DNA of 64,000 nucleotides from NCBI GenBank assembly GCA_038207425.1, contig JBBQZU010000016.1:1-64000 (forward strand). Reading direction: 5' to 3'. Both the position numbers and the translations under genes were made by a program. The stretch comes from JBBQZU01 sp038207425. Its GTDB lineage: Bacteria > Bacteroidota > Bacteroidia > Flavobacteriales_D > Cryomorphaceae. The number at the start of each line of letters is the position of its first letter. Positions within the stretch are counted from its first letter, which is position 1. The notes beneath the pieces were generated by a model that saw only the letters and a list, made by a program, of their open reading frames with translations, was not told the origin of the DNA and searched no databases. Positions 52,249-61,500 of the stretch are shown piece by piece.

Positions 52249-53127
52249 ATGAATTTCAACGAACCAATGCTCCGTGATAACGCCCTTTCGGGAAAAACTA
52301 TTGTGGTAACCGGCGGCGGAACCGGCCTCGGTAAGGCTATGGCCACCTACTACGCGCAATTGGGCGCCAATGTAGTGATTTCGAGCCGAAAGATGGACGT
52401 GCTGGAGAATGCTGCCGCAGAAATTATGGCAGCAAGTGGCAGAGAAGTGCTGCCTGTGGCCTGCGATGTGCGCAAGGAAGAAGAAGTACGAAATGTACTC
52501 GACAAAACCATTGAAAAGTTTGGCGCCGTGCACGGATTGCTCAACAATGCCGCGGGCAACTTTATAAGCCCCACCGAGCGACTGAGCCCAAAAGCCTTCA
52601 ACATTATACTGGATATTGTACTCAAAGGCACTGTAAACTGCACCCTGATTTTTGGCAAGCACTGGATAGCCCAAAAACAACCTGCCACCGTATTGAGCAT
52701 CGTAACCACTTACGCCACTACCGGCTCGGGCTTCGTGGTACCCTCAGCATGCGCCAAAGCGGGCGTAGTGGCGCTTACCCGCAGCCTTGCTGTGGAATGG
52801 GCCAAATACGGAATTCGCTTCAACGCGATAGCACCCGGGCCATTTCCTACCAAGGGCGCGTGGGACAGGCTGCTGCCCGAGCCCCTGAAAGAAAAAATAT
52901 CTATGGATAAACGCATACCACTGCGCAGGGTGGGCGAACATCAGGAACTGGCCAACCTGGCCGCCTACCTGATGAGCGACTTTGCAGCATATTTGAATGG
53001 CGAAGTGATTACCATTGACGGTGGCGAATGGCTGCAGGGTGCAGGTCAGTTTAACCAACTCGAAGCTGTGCCACAACCTATGTGGGAGGTAATTGAACAG
53101 CATATCAGAGGGACGAAGGGGAGTTGA
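52249..53127 (+). CDS. Short-chain dehydrogenase/reductase, 2,4-dienoyl-CoA reductase type
   Basis: NADP(H)-dependent SDR. The ATG at 52249 is chosen; TACTTTCG at 52217-52224 resembles a -7 element. The cofactor motif TGGGTGLG lies near residues 21-28, SSRK follows strand 2, and NNAAGNF marks the substrate loop. The usual Tyr-x3-Lys is replaced by Ser-x3-Lys (SACAKAG near 170), as in dienoyl-CoA reductases of fatty-acid beta-oxidation. Later FNAIAPGPFPTKGAW also fits. With 292 residues it is complete. No other beta-oxidation genes are near. Confidence 0.88.
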   Translation: MNFNEPMLRDNALSGKTIVVTGGGTGLGKAMATYYAQLGANVVISSRKMDVLENAAAEIMAASGREVLPVACDVRKEEEVRNVLDKTIEKFGAVHGLLNNAAGNFISPTERLSPKAFNIILDIVLKGTVNCTLIFGKHWIAQKQPATVLSIVTTYATTGSGFVVPSACAKAGVVALTRSLAVEWAKYGIRFNAIAPGPFPTKGAWDRLLPEPLKEKISMDKRIPLRRVGEHQELANLAAYLMSDFAAYLNGEVITIDGGEWLQGAGQFNQLEAVPQPMWEVIEQHIRGTKGS

Positions 53128-53357
53128 GCAACAAATATTTATACGTTTAGATGTGTGATATCCTGCTCACTTGACTACCAGGGTCAATTTCAATTGAATT
53201 AGTTGTTTCTAGCCGCCATCAATGAAAATTGATTTAAATGCCAATCTAGTTCATTGACCCTTCTTTCAAATCCTAAAATATCAGTTTAAAAAATCTCACT
53301 TCTTTCTTAGGAAGTTAAATTCCAAATCATATTTTCGCTTGAATCAAATACTAAAAA

Positions 53358-54266
53358 ATGAAAAGTTTGGCTCTAAAGTCTTTTCTGACTCTGCTCCTTT
53401 CTCCTTTTTTTCCTACCGTAGGATTTGCTCAACCAAACTGCTCGACTGGAAATAACCCAATCACTGTGAAGATGAGATATTTTCCGAGTTCAACTGCATT
53501 GTCGAATTGGATAAAGATGCCTGGGCTCGGTATGAATGGCGCCGTTAGTGCGAATAATACAGTTATGGAAGAAGCAAATTTTGCCGATGTTGCATTTAAA
53601 GCTGCCATTGAAGGTATATAGCCTGAATATCTCAGATACCCCGGAGGTAACATAACTACAAATTTTAGCTATTTTCCTGTAATGTAGCAAGCCGGTAGCG
53701 AAAATGTAGTCCCAATACGGGGATATTTCATTGATAACAAATGCCTTGAATCATTTGAACCAAATGAAACTTTCAATACAGTTCTATATTGCACCATTGA
53801 GGGAGATTTTCACAGAAGGCTATTGCGCGTAGCCACCTTCTGCGACGCAACAGGCCCATTGACCATTAATACCAGTAGCCAAGTCAATGGCGCAAAGGAA
53901 AATATTTTATAGATGACTTCTAGCTACTTAGATAAGGTAATGCGTGTTTACGATGAGAATACACCAGTAACTGACTTCGCAATCCCAACTATTTCAGGTC
54001 TTGATGGTAGCAATCAGGAGGGTAGCTATAGCGTATCTAATAACAGAGTGATGGACTTTATAAAATTTTGTCAATTACAAGAGCCTAAAATCAAACCTAT
54101 TTTTGTTTTGAAACCTTGGGATGACATGGCATTTACCATTCTTCAGAAGAGCACAACGACTGGTTGCCATAATGGTATTACGAACAATAACCCAAATTCA
54201 ACATTTGTGAGTTCTTACTTTACCAGAACTAGACCACCTCATTTTGATAAGCTACCAAAAACATAA
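53358..54266 (+). pseudogene. Secreted protein gene interrupted by three in-frame TAG codons
   Basis: One reading frame of 302 codons, from ATG 53358 with a signal peptide (SFLTLLLSPFFPTVGFAQ) to TAA 54264-54266, is interrupted only by TAG at 53619, 53685 and 53910. No frameshift or other stop occurs. The segment PEYLRYPGGNITTNFSYFP after the first TAG resembles the RYPGG motif of some secreted glycoside hydrolases, and IKPIFVLKPWDD later fits the same type. No sorting domain is left at the C-terminus, so it is also likely truncated. The simplest reading is a decayed gene. The local DNA is AT-rich compared with neighbours. A perfect terminator follows at once. Confidence 0.7.
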
Positions 54267-54295
54267 AACCGGCAGCTCAAATAGCTGCCGGTTTT
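54265..54295. terminator. Bidirectional terminator between convergent genes
   Basis: A perfect 13-bp stem, AAAACCGGCAGCT (54265-54277) and AGCTGCCGGTTTT (54283-54295), encloses a CAAAT loop. T-runs follow in both directions, so it can serve both the interrupted gene and the T9SS gene at 54322-56049. Confidence 0.85.
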
Positions 54296-54321
54296 AATAT
54301 TTATAGTGGTTTTATTGGAAA

Positions 54322-56049
54322 TTATCTCAACACAACTACTTTAAAAGTAGCCTTGGTTTCATTGTCAAACTGAAGAGAAAACACGTATGTGCCATCAGCC
54401 AAACCATTCATATCAGCTTCAAAGTAATTACTTCCAATGAAGTTCACATTTTGTGAGCGAACCATTTTACCGTTCAAATCATGGATCAAAAGATTGGCTC
54501 CAGAAGCATTGCCGACGTAAGGTATCTTAACGAAATCTCTCGTAGGGTTGGGAAAAGGTGTGATGTCCACACTAGGCTTCTTATCATCTGTTGAAGTAAG
54601 CAAATCAAAATGCACCATAGTAGAGAATACAGCATCTTCACCAAATCCGAGAGGCGAGTTCACTGCACCATTCATAAAAGGAGTTACCGGAAGAAATGGG
54701 TTCTCATTGGTCATCAGATAGTTTACATCATCACCTGCGCTTCCAAAGAACACCGAATTCTGTTCAGCTCTCACACAAAACAAGTAATGTTGATTATTCA
54801 CAAGCTGAGGTTGATCATTAAAGGGCACGAAAATATTAACCCCAACATCATTAGCTGTATACTCGTGTACTCCAAAATCAATCTCGTTGAGGTTAAATAC
54901 CTCTGGTATTTCAGGAACTTCTTCAAAATTATCTAACCACTCATACGCAGTAGTTGATATTATTTGACCCTCGAGAGTTTGCCCAGCAGGTGCTAAAGCA
55001 CGAAATGAAATTCCCTTTGGCTTTAAATCTTCAGCATAAGGGCTTCTGAAATATACACATGCTTCAAAAAAGTCAACCCAAGCAGATGGTTGATAATAGA
55101 TATCAGTTAATGTAGCTTGAGTTGCAGTCACCCAAGGACTGTAAGAAAAAATTTCCGGATCAACATGAACTGTCGTTGTATACACGTTATCGTCGGGATA
55201 GTTATCTTCTTCACTAGCTGAGACAGTGTAGGTTATTTCATATGTACCAAGATCCCATTCTGCTGGGGTGAAGGTTGGTAGCACTAAAGCGGCCTCAAAA
55301 TCAGGAGAAAGGGGTTCTGCCAGTGTAACAGTTTCATTGTACAATTCTTCACCGTTATGGGTGATTATAGCATTCAATAAAATATTACTCTGCATAGCAA
55401 TACCAATATTTGAAATGGTCGTACCAATTGGGATCGATAAATCTGAAGCATTAGGTAAAATAGCTTTAGGGGCTACGGCATACCTGCTTCGAAGCACTGC
55501 AGCAAGATTTATCGTAAGGTTATTGGGGAATTCAACATAACCAATAAAAGCAGTGGCGTCACCATTATTAATATGAGAGGTAATATCAAGTCCTAATTGA
55601 TACGTTGTGGCAATAACCGGAACATCAACCTGAGCTCCATTTCCTTCTGCATCAGCCAGCATATTAATAAGAGGCGGATCTAAAGTATTATTAAGAACAA
55701 TTACTGCAATAGCACCCTGATCCCAGGCATTTTTAGCCTTCCATCCAAATGGACATGTTCCTCTCCATACTACTGCGATTTTGCCAGCAACTTCAAATCC
55801 ATTAACCAACTCATTGCAACCAAGACTATCAGCAGCAGTGCCATCGCTGACAAAAACCAGTTCACCCGTAACAGAATTGTCCAGATTTAACCAATCCGGC
55901 ATATTCGTCCATCCATTATTAACGGTAGCTTGTGTAAAGTCTTTAAATCCGGCTACTTCTGGTGGTGTTAAAATATCAAATACGACTTGTTGGGCATACC
56001 CAATTAAGCAAGTCAAAAGCATCGAAATTACAAGTAAATTTCTTTTCAT
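54322..56049 (-). CDS. T9SS type A secreted protein with a protease-associated (PA) domain
   Basis: A 575-residue exported protein: signal peptide (LLVISMLLTCLIGYAQQ), then a PA domain (about residues 75-160; GKIAVVWRGTCPFGWKAKNA and AIAVIVLNN), beta-rich repeats in the middle, and a C-terminal type A sorting domain (VDITPFPNPTRDFVKI, NLLIHDLNGKMVRS, LADGTYVFSLQFDN). No protease catalytic motif is visible, so the PA domain may act in binding. It lies in the AT-rich stretch together with the TAG-interrupted gene and shares its terminator. Confidence 0.88.
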   Translation of the reverse strand: MKRNLLVISMLLTCLIGYAQQVVFDILTPPEVAGFKDFTQATVNNGWTNMPDWLNLDNSVTGELVFVSDGTAADSLGCNELVNGFEVAGKIAVVWRGTCPFGWKAKNAWDQGAIAVIVLNNTLDPPLINMLADAEGNGAQVDVPVIATTYQLGLDITSHINNGDATAFIGYVEFPNNLTINLAAVLRSRYAVAPKAILPNASDLSIPIGTTISNIGIAMQSNILLNAIITHNGEELYNETVTLAEPLSPDFEAALVLPTFTPAEWDLGTYEITYTVSASEEDNYPDDNVYTTTVHVDPEIFSYSPWVTATQATLTDIYYQPSAWVDFFEACVYFRSPYAEDLKPKGISFRALAPAGQTLEGQIISTTAYEWLDNFEEVPEIPEVFNLNEIDFGVHEYTANDVGVNIFVPFNDQPQLVNNQHYLFCVRAEQNSVFFGSAGDDVNYLMTNENPFLPVTPFMNGAVNSPLGFGEDAVFSTMVHFDLLTSTDDKKPSVDITPFPNPTRDFVKIPYVGNASGANLLIHDLNGKMVRSQNVNFIGSNYFEADMNGLADGTYVFSLQFDNETKATFKVVVLR

Positions 56050-56243
56050 AGGAATTGTTTTTAGAATTAGAAGGTGAATGTAAAAAAAATAATTTGACCT
56101 TTATTCACAATTTCATCCCGATGCGACCTTCTGATACAACCAATGAGTGCAGGATCGCTCCATTATTTTGAATTTATTACTTAGCATCAATTATTTACAT
56201 CATTAATTACAAGTTGGTGGTAGCATGCATACCGGCAAATAGC

Positions 56244-56278
56244 AACCCCCTCCGGTGTTTCCGATGGGGGTTTTTTTT
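56244..56278 (+). terminator. Plus-strand intrinsic terminator without an obvious gene
   Basis: AACCCCC (56244-56250) pairs with GGGGGTT, an inner CGG/CCG closes the loop, and eight T follow on the plus strand. The genes on either side are on the minus strand, so nothing annotated reads into it. It may end an unannotated small RNA starting somewhere in 56100-56240. Confidence 0.6.
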
Positions 56279-56314
56279 ACTTATATCAGAAAGTTCCTGA
56301 ACCCGCCACAATCA

Positions 56315-58345
56315 CTACTTCACCGGCAGCGTGCTGTACTTCTCAGAAAACTCCAGCATTTGTGTGGCAAAATCATCAGGGTATTCTACTTTGATATCGG
56401 TAATTACCCCATCCGCTTCTACTGGTACCAGGCGCGGTTGTATAAATCCGCCGTAAGGTGCGCTTTGAAATTTCTCAGCCCGCGCCAGTACTTCTTCATG
56501 CAGCGCCGCATCTACCTGCACGCCGTATTTTTCGATCAGTGCCTTTGCCCCTTCAAAATCGCCTTCAGAAGTGATACGCTGAATTTCGCGGAGCTGCGCG
56601 CCAAATATTTCGCGAAGCTTGTGGTAATTATTTATATTGAAATACGTCTTTCCATCGCGCGATATTCTTTCAACTACAGTATCAGCCTTACCCATTTCAA
56701 AAGCCCATGCGGCAATGGTCTGCCTGTTGCGCATATGGTCTTGTTCTACCGTATTTCCGGGCTTTATGCGGCGCAATTGAAGCATCAGGCCGTTCTTGAT
56801 GTAGCTATCGTACTGATGGCGTCCGCAGTCAAGATCGTCCATCACGCCCATTTCAATAAGTTTTGGATCCATGATAAAGTACAGTGCCACGAGGTCGGCG
56901 CGGGCTTCTTCTATGGTGGAACCATAGTTTTTCAACGATTCCTTCGGGGTGCCTATACCTGGGTTTATTCTACCGCTGGCGTGGCCTATTACTTCGTGGA
57001 GCGCCGTGTGCAGCTTGCCTGAAAGTTGTCCGTATTTTTTGCCGTTTGCGAGCTCAATGCTGTCGTGGCAAAACTCTTCGGTGAGGCCCGGGGTGCCGCC
57101 TTTGTCGAAGGCGGCTGCTATATTGCCAAGGCTTATCGACTTGCTGCCGTGCTCAGCGCGAATCCAGTTCGCATTTGGCAGGTTTACGCCAATGGGTGTG
57201 CTGGGAGCGGCATCGCCGGCTTCGCCCACCACATTTATAAAGTTGTAGGTAATGCCTACCACTTTCTCCTTCTTATGCTCTGGCAATGTGGTCGAATTGG
57301 TTTCGAAGTACTGAGCGTTGTCAGCAAGCACTTTCATTTTTGCGGAAGCATCGAGGTCGCGCACCTGTACGATACTCTCAAAGGTGCCGCGGTATCCGAG
57401 CGGGTCTTCGTACACTTCAATAAATCCGTGTATATAATCTACCACACCGGTGGTATCGCTGAGCCATGCAATATTATAATCATCCCAGGTTTTCAGGTCA
57501 CCCGTACGGAAATAAGAGATCAACAATTCCAGGGCATTTTTCTGTTGCGGGTTTTCAGCCACCTCAGTGGCTTTCTCAAGCCAGTACACCATCTTCTCGA
57601 GCGATTCAGTGTAGAGACCGCCTACCTTGTACACATCTTCCTTTACCTTTCCATCTTCACCGCGCACTAGGCGGGAGTTGAGTCCAATAGAAATGGGGCG
57701 CATTGGATCAATTTCTTTTCTTCTTTTTTTGTAGAAATCTTCTACTTCCTTCTGCGTGATATCAGGCGCATAGAAGTTCATGGCGCTGGCACGGATCAAA
57801 TCTTTTGTGGCATCCTTGCTCACCTTTTTTGCATCGAATTCTTTCTCGAATATAGCCTGAATGGCTTCGTCGCTCAGGTTGGTTCCGGTTTCTGTAAGAA
57901 GCGTACCGAGGTAAGTAGCACTATATCCAGGCTCACTCTTATCGCCTGAATAATGGTGGTGTATGCCGTTGGCAAACCACATTTTCTTAATGTACAATTC
58001 AAACTCTTTCCACTCAGCCGATGCTTTGTTGCCTGTATAGCTGCGGTATACATTCTCGAGTGCATGTCTTATCTCCAAATTGTGACGGTAATTCTGTGCG
58101 TAGGTCAAATCGCGGCCGGCGAGCCCGGCTTGAGTAAGGTAATAGGCCAGCTTCTTTTGTTCAAGCGAAAGCGCATCCCAGTAGGGTATCTGGTAACGAA
58201 GGATTTTGATATCGGCAAATTGTTCGGTAAGAACCTTGAATTCTTCTACAACAGGTGCCGTTTCAACCGTAGGTTGCTCAGGTGTGCAGGAGTAAAAAAA
58301 CGAAGCCACAGCAACCGCAGCCAAAAGGGGTTTGAGATGTTTCAT
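56315..58345 (-). CDS. Dipeptidyl-peptidase III family (M49) lipoprotein
   Basis: A zinc exopeptidase removing dipeptides from peptide N-termini. A lipoprotein signal (AVAVASFFYSC, Cys19) suggests location on the membrane, unlike the cytosolic eukaryotic enzyme. The active site reads HEVIGH (near residues 449-454), the H-E-x2-G-H form known for bacterial M49 in place of HELLGH, and EEARADLVALY near 478 gives the second zinc ligand pair. The 676-residue length matches Bacteroidota DPP III. It is monocistronic and divergent from the DUF1572 gene. Confidence 0.93.
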   Translation of the reverse strand: MKHLKPLLAAVAVASFFYSCTPEQPTVETAPVVEEFKVLTEQFADIKILRYQIPYWDALSLEQKKLAYYLTQAGLAGRDLTYAQNYRHNLEIRHALENVYRSYTGNKASAEWKEFELYIKKMWFANGIHHHYSGDKSEPGYSATYLGTLLTETGTNLSDEAIQAIFEKEFDAKKVSKDATKDLIRASAMNFYAPDITQKEVEDFYKKRRKEIDPMRPISIGLNSRLVRGEDGKVKEDVYKVGGLYTESLEKMVYWLEKATEVAENPQQKNALELLISYFRTGDLKTWDDYNIAWLSDTTGVVDYIHGFIEVYEDPLGYRGTFESIVQVRDLDASAKMKVLADNAQYFETNSTTLPEHKKEKVVGITYNFINVVGEAGDAAPSTPIGVNLPNANWIRAEHGSKSISLGNIAAAFDKGGTPGLTEEFCHDSIELANGKKYGQLSGKLHTALHEVIGHASGRINPGIGTPKESLKNYGSTIEEARADLVALYFIMDPKLIEMGVMDDLDCGRHQYDSYIKNGLMLQLRRIKPGNTVEQDHMRNRQTIAAWAFEMGKADTVVERISRDGKTYFNINNYHKLREIFGAQLREIQRITSEGDFEGAKALIEKYGVQVDAALHEEVLARAEKFQSAPYGGFIQPRLVPVEADGVITDIKVEYPDDFATQMLEFSEKYSTLPVK

Positions 58346-58440
58346 AAGTAGGTTTTCATTGGTGAATCTATGCGTAAAAGTAATTTATTTGGTGCTACGC
58401 GGGCTTATGGCTAACTTTAAGTCCACGCAATACTCATTAT

Positions 58441-58998
58441 ATGGAAGCATTTCTCGAAAGTGCCCGCAAGCAATTTGAATACTACAAAATGCTGGGCGAA
58501 AAGACTATAACCCGTTTGAGCCGCGAAGAGCTTAATATGCAGCACCACAGTGAAATGAACTCTGTGGCTACCATCGTAAAGCATTTACATGGCAATATGC
58601 TATCGCGGTGGAGCAATTTTTTGGTAGAAGATGGCGAAAAACCCTGGCGGCAGCGCGACAATGAATTTGAAGGGCTTGATATTTCCGAAGAACAAATAAT
58701 GCGTTGGTGGGCCGAAGGTTGGCTCTGTTTGTTTGATGCCCTACGATATATAAAACCTGCCGACCATGACCGCATTATTTACATACGCAATCAAGGCCAC
58801 AGCATCACTGATGCGGTAAACCGGCAATTGTGCCACTACGCCTATCATGTAGGGCAGATTGCACTGCTCGGCAAATTGATAATGGCTGATCGCTGGGAAA
58901 GCCTGAGCATTCCGAAAGGTGTTTCTCAGCAATTCAATGCCGATCATTTCGCGAAAGAGAAACAAAACCGGCATTTTACAGATGATTTTCTGAAATAG
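58441..58998 (+). CDS. DUF1572 (DinB-like) protein
   Basis: A 185-residue soluble helical protein. Metal-ligand-type histidines of the DinB/YfiT four-helix fold are seen in IVKHLHGNMLSRW (near residue 49) and LCHYAYHVGQIALLGKL (near 133). WRQRDNEFEG and the late WESLSIPKG are typical of DUF1572. DinB-like proteins include thiol transferases, but the function here is unknown. Start and stop are clear. A -7-like TAACTTTA lies about 30 bp upstream. Confidence 0.85.
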   Translation: MEAFLESARKQFEYYKMLGEKTITRLSREELNMQHHSEMNSVATIVKHLHGNMLSRWSNFLVEDGEKPWRQRDNEFEGLDISEEQIMRWWAEGWLCLFDALRYIKPADHDRIIYIRNQGHSITDAVNRQLCHYAYHVGQIALLGKLIMADRWESLSIPKGVSQQFNADHFAKEKQNRHFTDDFLK

Positions 58999-59065
58999 AA
59001 AAAGCTCAAATATTTGCTTCGCAGAATCCTTTTACCGGTATAATTATTGTTGAAACTTGCGCACT

Positions 59066-60250
59066 ATGAAAAACATCTACTCCATTATGATCGGCTGCCT
59101 GACCGCTGCCACCGCCACAGCCCAAACCCCTGCCGATAGCACTGAATACTGGGAAGGTGAGTACCTTAAATTCAAGGCGAATAACCGCCATACCGAAGCA
59201 GTAGCAGCCGCGCGCCACTGGGCAAGGCTCGACACGGTAACAACAAGACCTTACGTAGAACTTGCGCAAGCATACTACACCAAGGGGAATATAGACCAAT
59301 CAGAAAAAGCTTATCAGGTTGCCCTGAATCGCGATAGTGCCAATACCGCACTTATGTACCAGATAGCGCGTTTTTACCAAAACAATGGCAACGATCCGAA
59401 GGCATTAAAAATGTATGAGCTGCTGTTGAAAACCGATAGCACCAACGCCTTTTACTACCGCAGAGGAGCTATACATTCCATAAGCATCAACCATACGTGG
59501 AATGCTTGTAGCTGGCATGTGCGCTCTATTGAATTAGAGCCGCAGGAAATTGAAAATTATTTGGCTTTCGCTGAAACGCAATTGGAGATGCGCGCCTTTG
59601 TCAATGCCGACACGCTTTTGCGAAAAGCACTTGAAATGGAACCTACGAATACCAGGGCTATTCTGCTTTCGGCAAAATCAGCTTATGTAGCAAACGACTA
59701 CGAAGATGTAATTCGTCTGCTTGAGCCCCGTTTCCCGGAAAGAATTGGAAGCGCCACCGCTGCAAGGTATTACGGAATTTCGCTTTATAAAGCAGGCAGG
59801 TATGACGATGCACTTACCGTGCTTTCACTTCTTGCCCAGCTTGCACCCGACGAAAATTATCCTTACTACTACATGGGGCTTTGCCTGAAAGAGCTGGGTA
59901 ATATGGAAGCCGCTAAAGTGAATTTCGAAACTGCCATAGAAAAGGTATCAACGAGCAATCTTTCAGCGTACCACGAAGCACTTGGATTGCTGCAACAAAG
60001 TGAAGAAAATCACGCTGAAGCAATAAAGCACCTGCGCATGGCGCAATCGCTTCTCAATAACAATGAGCTGATCTATCACCTTGCAGTAAGCTATGATTCA
60101 TATTACTCTGATAAGTCCATTGCTAAGAAATCTTTCGAAAAATATGCCATGATCGCTGATACGGCTGAGAATCCAAAATATAAATACAGTCTGGAAAGGC
60201 TGGAAACGCTGAAACGCGAAGCACACTTCGATCCTGAATCAGGTGAGTAA
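59066..60250 (+). CDS. Exported tetratricopeptide-repeat protein
   Basis: The ATG at 59066 is used; the TTG three codons earlier is less likely. A signal peptide (IMIGCLTAATATAQ) is followed by about nine TPR-like units, for example AYYTKGNIDQSEKAYQVALNRD, FYQNNGNDPKALKMYELLLKTD and YYYMGLCLKELGNMEAAKVNFETAIEKV. TPR proteins are scaffolds for protein complexes; no catalytic domain is present. The 395-residue product is likely periplasmic. Partner unknown. Confidence 0.87.
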   Translation: MKNIYSIMIGCLTAATATAQTPADSTEYWEGEYLKFKANNRHTEAVAAARHWARLDTVTTRPYVELAQAYYTKGNIDQSEKAYQVALNRDSANTALMYQIARFYQNNGNDPKALKMYELLLKTDSTNAFYYRRGAIHSISINHTWNACSWHVRSIELEPQEIENYLAFAETQLEMRAFVNADTLLRKALEMEPTNTRAILLSAKSAYVANDYEDVIRLLEPRFPERIGSATAARYYGISLYKAGRYDDALTVLSLLAQLAPDENYPYYYMGLCLKELGNMEAAKVNFETAIEKVSTSNLSAYHEALGLLQQSEENHAEAIKHLRMAQSLLNNNELIYHLAVSYDSYYSDKSIAKKSFEKYAMIADTAENPKYKYSLERLETLKREAHFDPESGE

Positions 60251-60357
60251 CCAAGAACAAAAAGGGTAGATTACATCATAAAACAGAACTATCAGATAGG
60301 GAATGACTATGCGTAACGCGTCATGAAATGCCGTGACGCCCACCTACTCGGTCAATA

Positions 60358-60374
60358 CAACCGCGGAGCGGTTG
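60358..60374. repeat. Short hairpins in the gap after the TPR gene
   Basis: CAACCGC-GGA-GCGGTTG is a perfect 7-bp stem with a 3-nt loop. Just before it GCGTCA and TGACGC (about 60318-60338) also form an inverted repeat. Neither is followed by a T-run, so a terminator role is not clear. Confidence 0.4.
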
Positions 60375-60440
60375 AATAAGACCCTGAAAACAGAAAGTGA
60401 GCCATCGCAAACTTTCTTCTAACGTAATTGTTTAAATAGT

Positions 60441-60659
60441 ATGAAGTCCGAGTTTGTAGCCATATCAATTGTGTCGCTTGTGCTTATTGCATACTCACTG
60501 TGTGCAACGTTTGGGATATTTCTGGGATTCGTTTTTCTCACTGTTTCGATATCGCCCTTGCTGGTTATTTGGATGGTGTGGGTGGTACTTAAGCACGGCA
60601 CCTTCGAAGGGCGTGAACTCGCCGAGCAAGAAGAATACGGCTACGCCGACAGGCAGTAA
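60441..60659 (+). CDS. Small two-helix membrane protein
   Basis: A 72-residue protein with two hydrophobic helices (FVAISIVSLVLIAYSLCATFG and SPLLVIWMVWVVLKHG) and a short acidic tail (GRELAEQEEYGYADRQ). I believe similar small proteins with a GxEL-x3-EE-(W/Y)-GY-x-D tail are conserved in Bacteroidota, but cannot check. It is followed after 37 bp by the AlkD gene. Function unknown. Confidence 0.65.
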   Translation: MKSEFVAISIVSLVLIAYSLCATFGIFLGFVFLTVSISPLLVIWMVWVVLKHGTFEGRELAEQEEYGYADRQ

Positions 60660-60696
60660 TTTAAAATGAAATAGTAATTTCGCTGCAAAGCAAATT

Positions 60697-61371
60697 ATGT
60701 CATTCCCATCACCGTATTTAGAGCAGCTATCAGATAAATACATCCAATACGCTGACCCTACCAGGGCATCGGAAATGGAGAAGTATATGCGCAATCAATT
60801 TTCTTTTTATGGCATAAAAAAGCCGTTGAGGGCTACGCTAACCGAACCAATTATTAAAGAGCTCTTTGACACCGCATCAAATCATGCTGAAATAGCCATT
60901 TGTTGCTGGCAGCAACCCCAACGTGAATGGCAGTATTTTGGGATAGAATTTATGGCCAAATCGCGGAAATACTGGAATGAAAATACACCCGCAAACTTTG
61001 AATATCTCATTACCCAAAAGTCCTGGTGGGATACGGTAGATTTTATAGCCGTGCACTGCGTCGGCAAATATTTCACGGTGCACCCCGGCGAAAGAAACCA
61101 ATGGATTGAAAAGTGGCGGTACAGTGATAATTTCTGGCTTGTGCGTGTCGCCATTTTATTTCAATTGCAATACAAGGAAAAAACTGATGTACCATTGCTT
61201 TTTGATATTTGCAGTGAACATGCCTGGCAAAAGGAATTTTTCATTCGCAAGGCTATAGGCTGGTCGCTCAGGCAGTACGCGCGCACAAACCCCGGGGCGG
61301 TGCAGGATTTTGTGAAGAATTCGGAGCTGTCTGCATTGAGCAAGAGGGAGGCATTGAAGCATTTCAACTGA
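60697..61371 (+). CDS. DNA alkylation repair protein (AlkD-like DNA glycosylase)
   Basis: A 224-residue HEAT-like all-helical protein of the AlkD family, which removes 3- and 7-alkylpurines without base flipping. Typical segments are MEKYMRNQFSFYGIKKPLRATL, the EIAICCWQQPQREWQYFGIEFM repeat, SWWDTVDFIAVHCVG, where Trp and Asp near 110-112 are at the catalytic region, and FIRKAIGWSLRQYARTNP near the end. A -7-like TAATTTCG lies at 60675-60682. Confidence 0.9.
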   Translation: MSFPSPYLEQLSDKYIQYADPTRASEMEKYMRNQFSFYGIKKPLRATLTEPIIKELFDTASNHAEIAICCWQQPQREWQYFGIEFMAKSRKYWNENTPANFEYLITQKSWWDTVDFIAVHCVGKYFTVHPGERNQWIEKWRYSDNFWLVRVAILFQLQYKEKTDVPLLFDICSEHAWQKEFFIRKAIGWSLRQYARTNPGAVQDFVKNSELSALSKREALKHFN

Positions 61372-61500
61372 TCAACTATAAGCAACACAAAGGTGAAATA
61401 TCCCTTACGCCAGGGTTTTTTTCACGTATTTGTCGAGTCGATCGCTCGTCTTTGTTTTCTATTTGTAGTTTTGAATCGCTATCCAAAGCCCCTTGATACG

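Noticed and set aside
53358..54266. Pyrrolysine or general TAG recoding
   Set aside because: TAG ends several intact genes here and no pyrrolysine genes are visible; kept only as a question for the three-TAG gene.
60697..61393. Promoter or signal for an extended YdjC start at 61393
   Set aside because: The GTG start adds 36 residues before the conserved ADD motif, whereas ATG 61501 fits the family.
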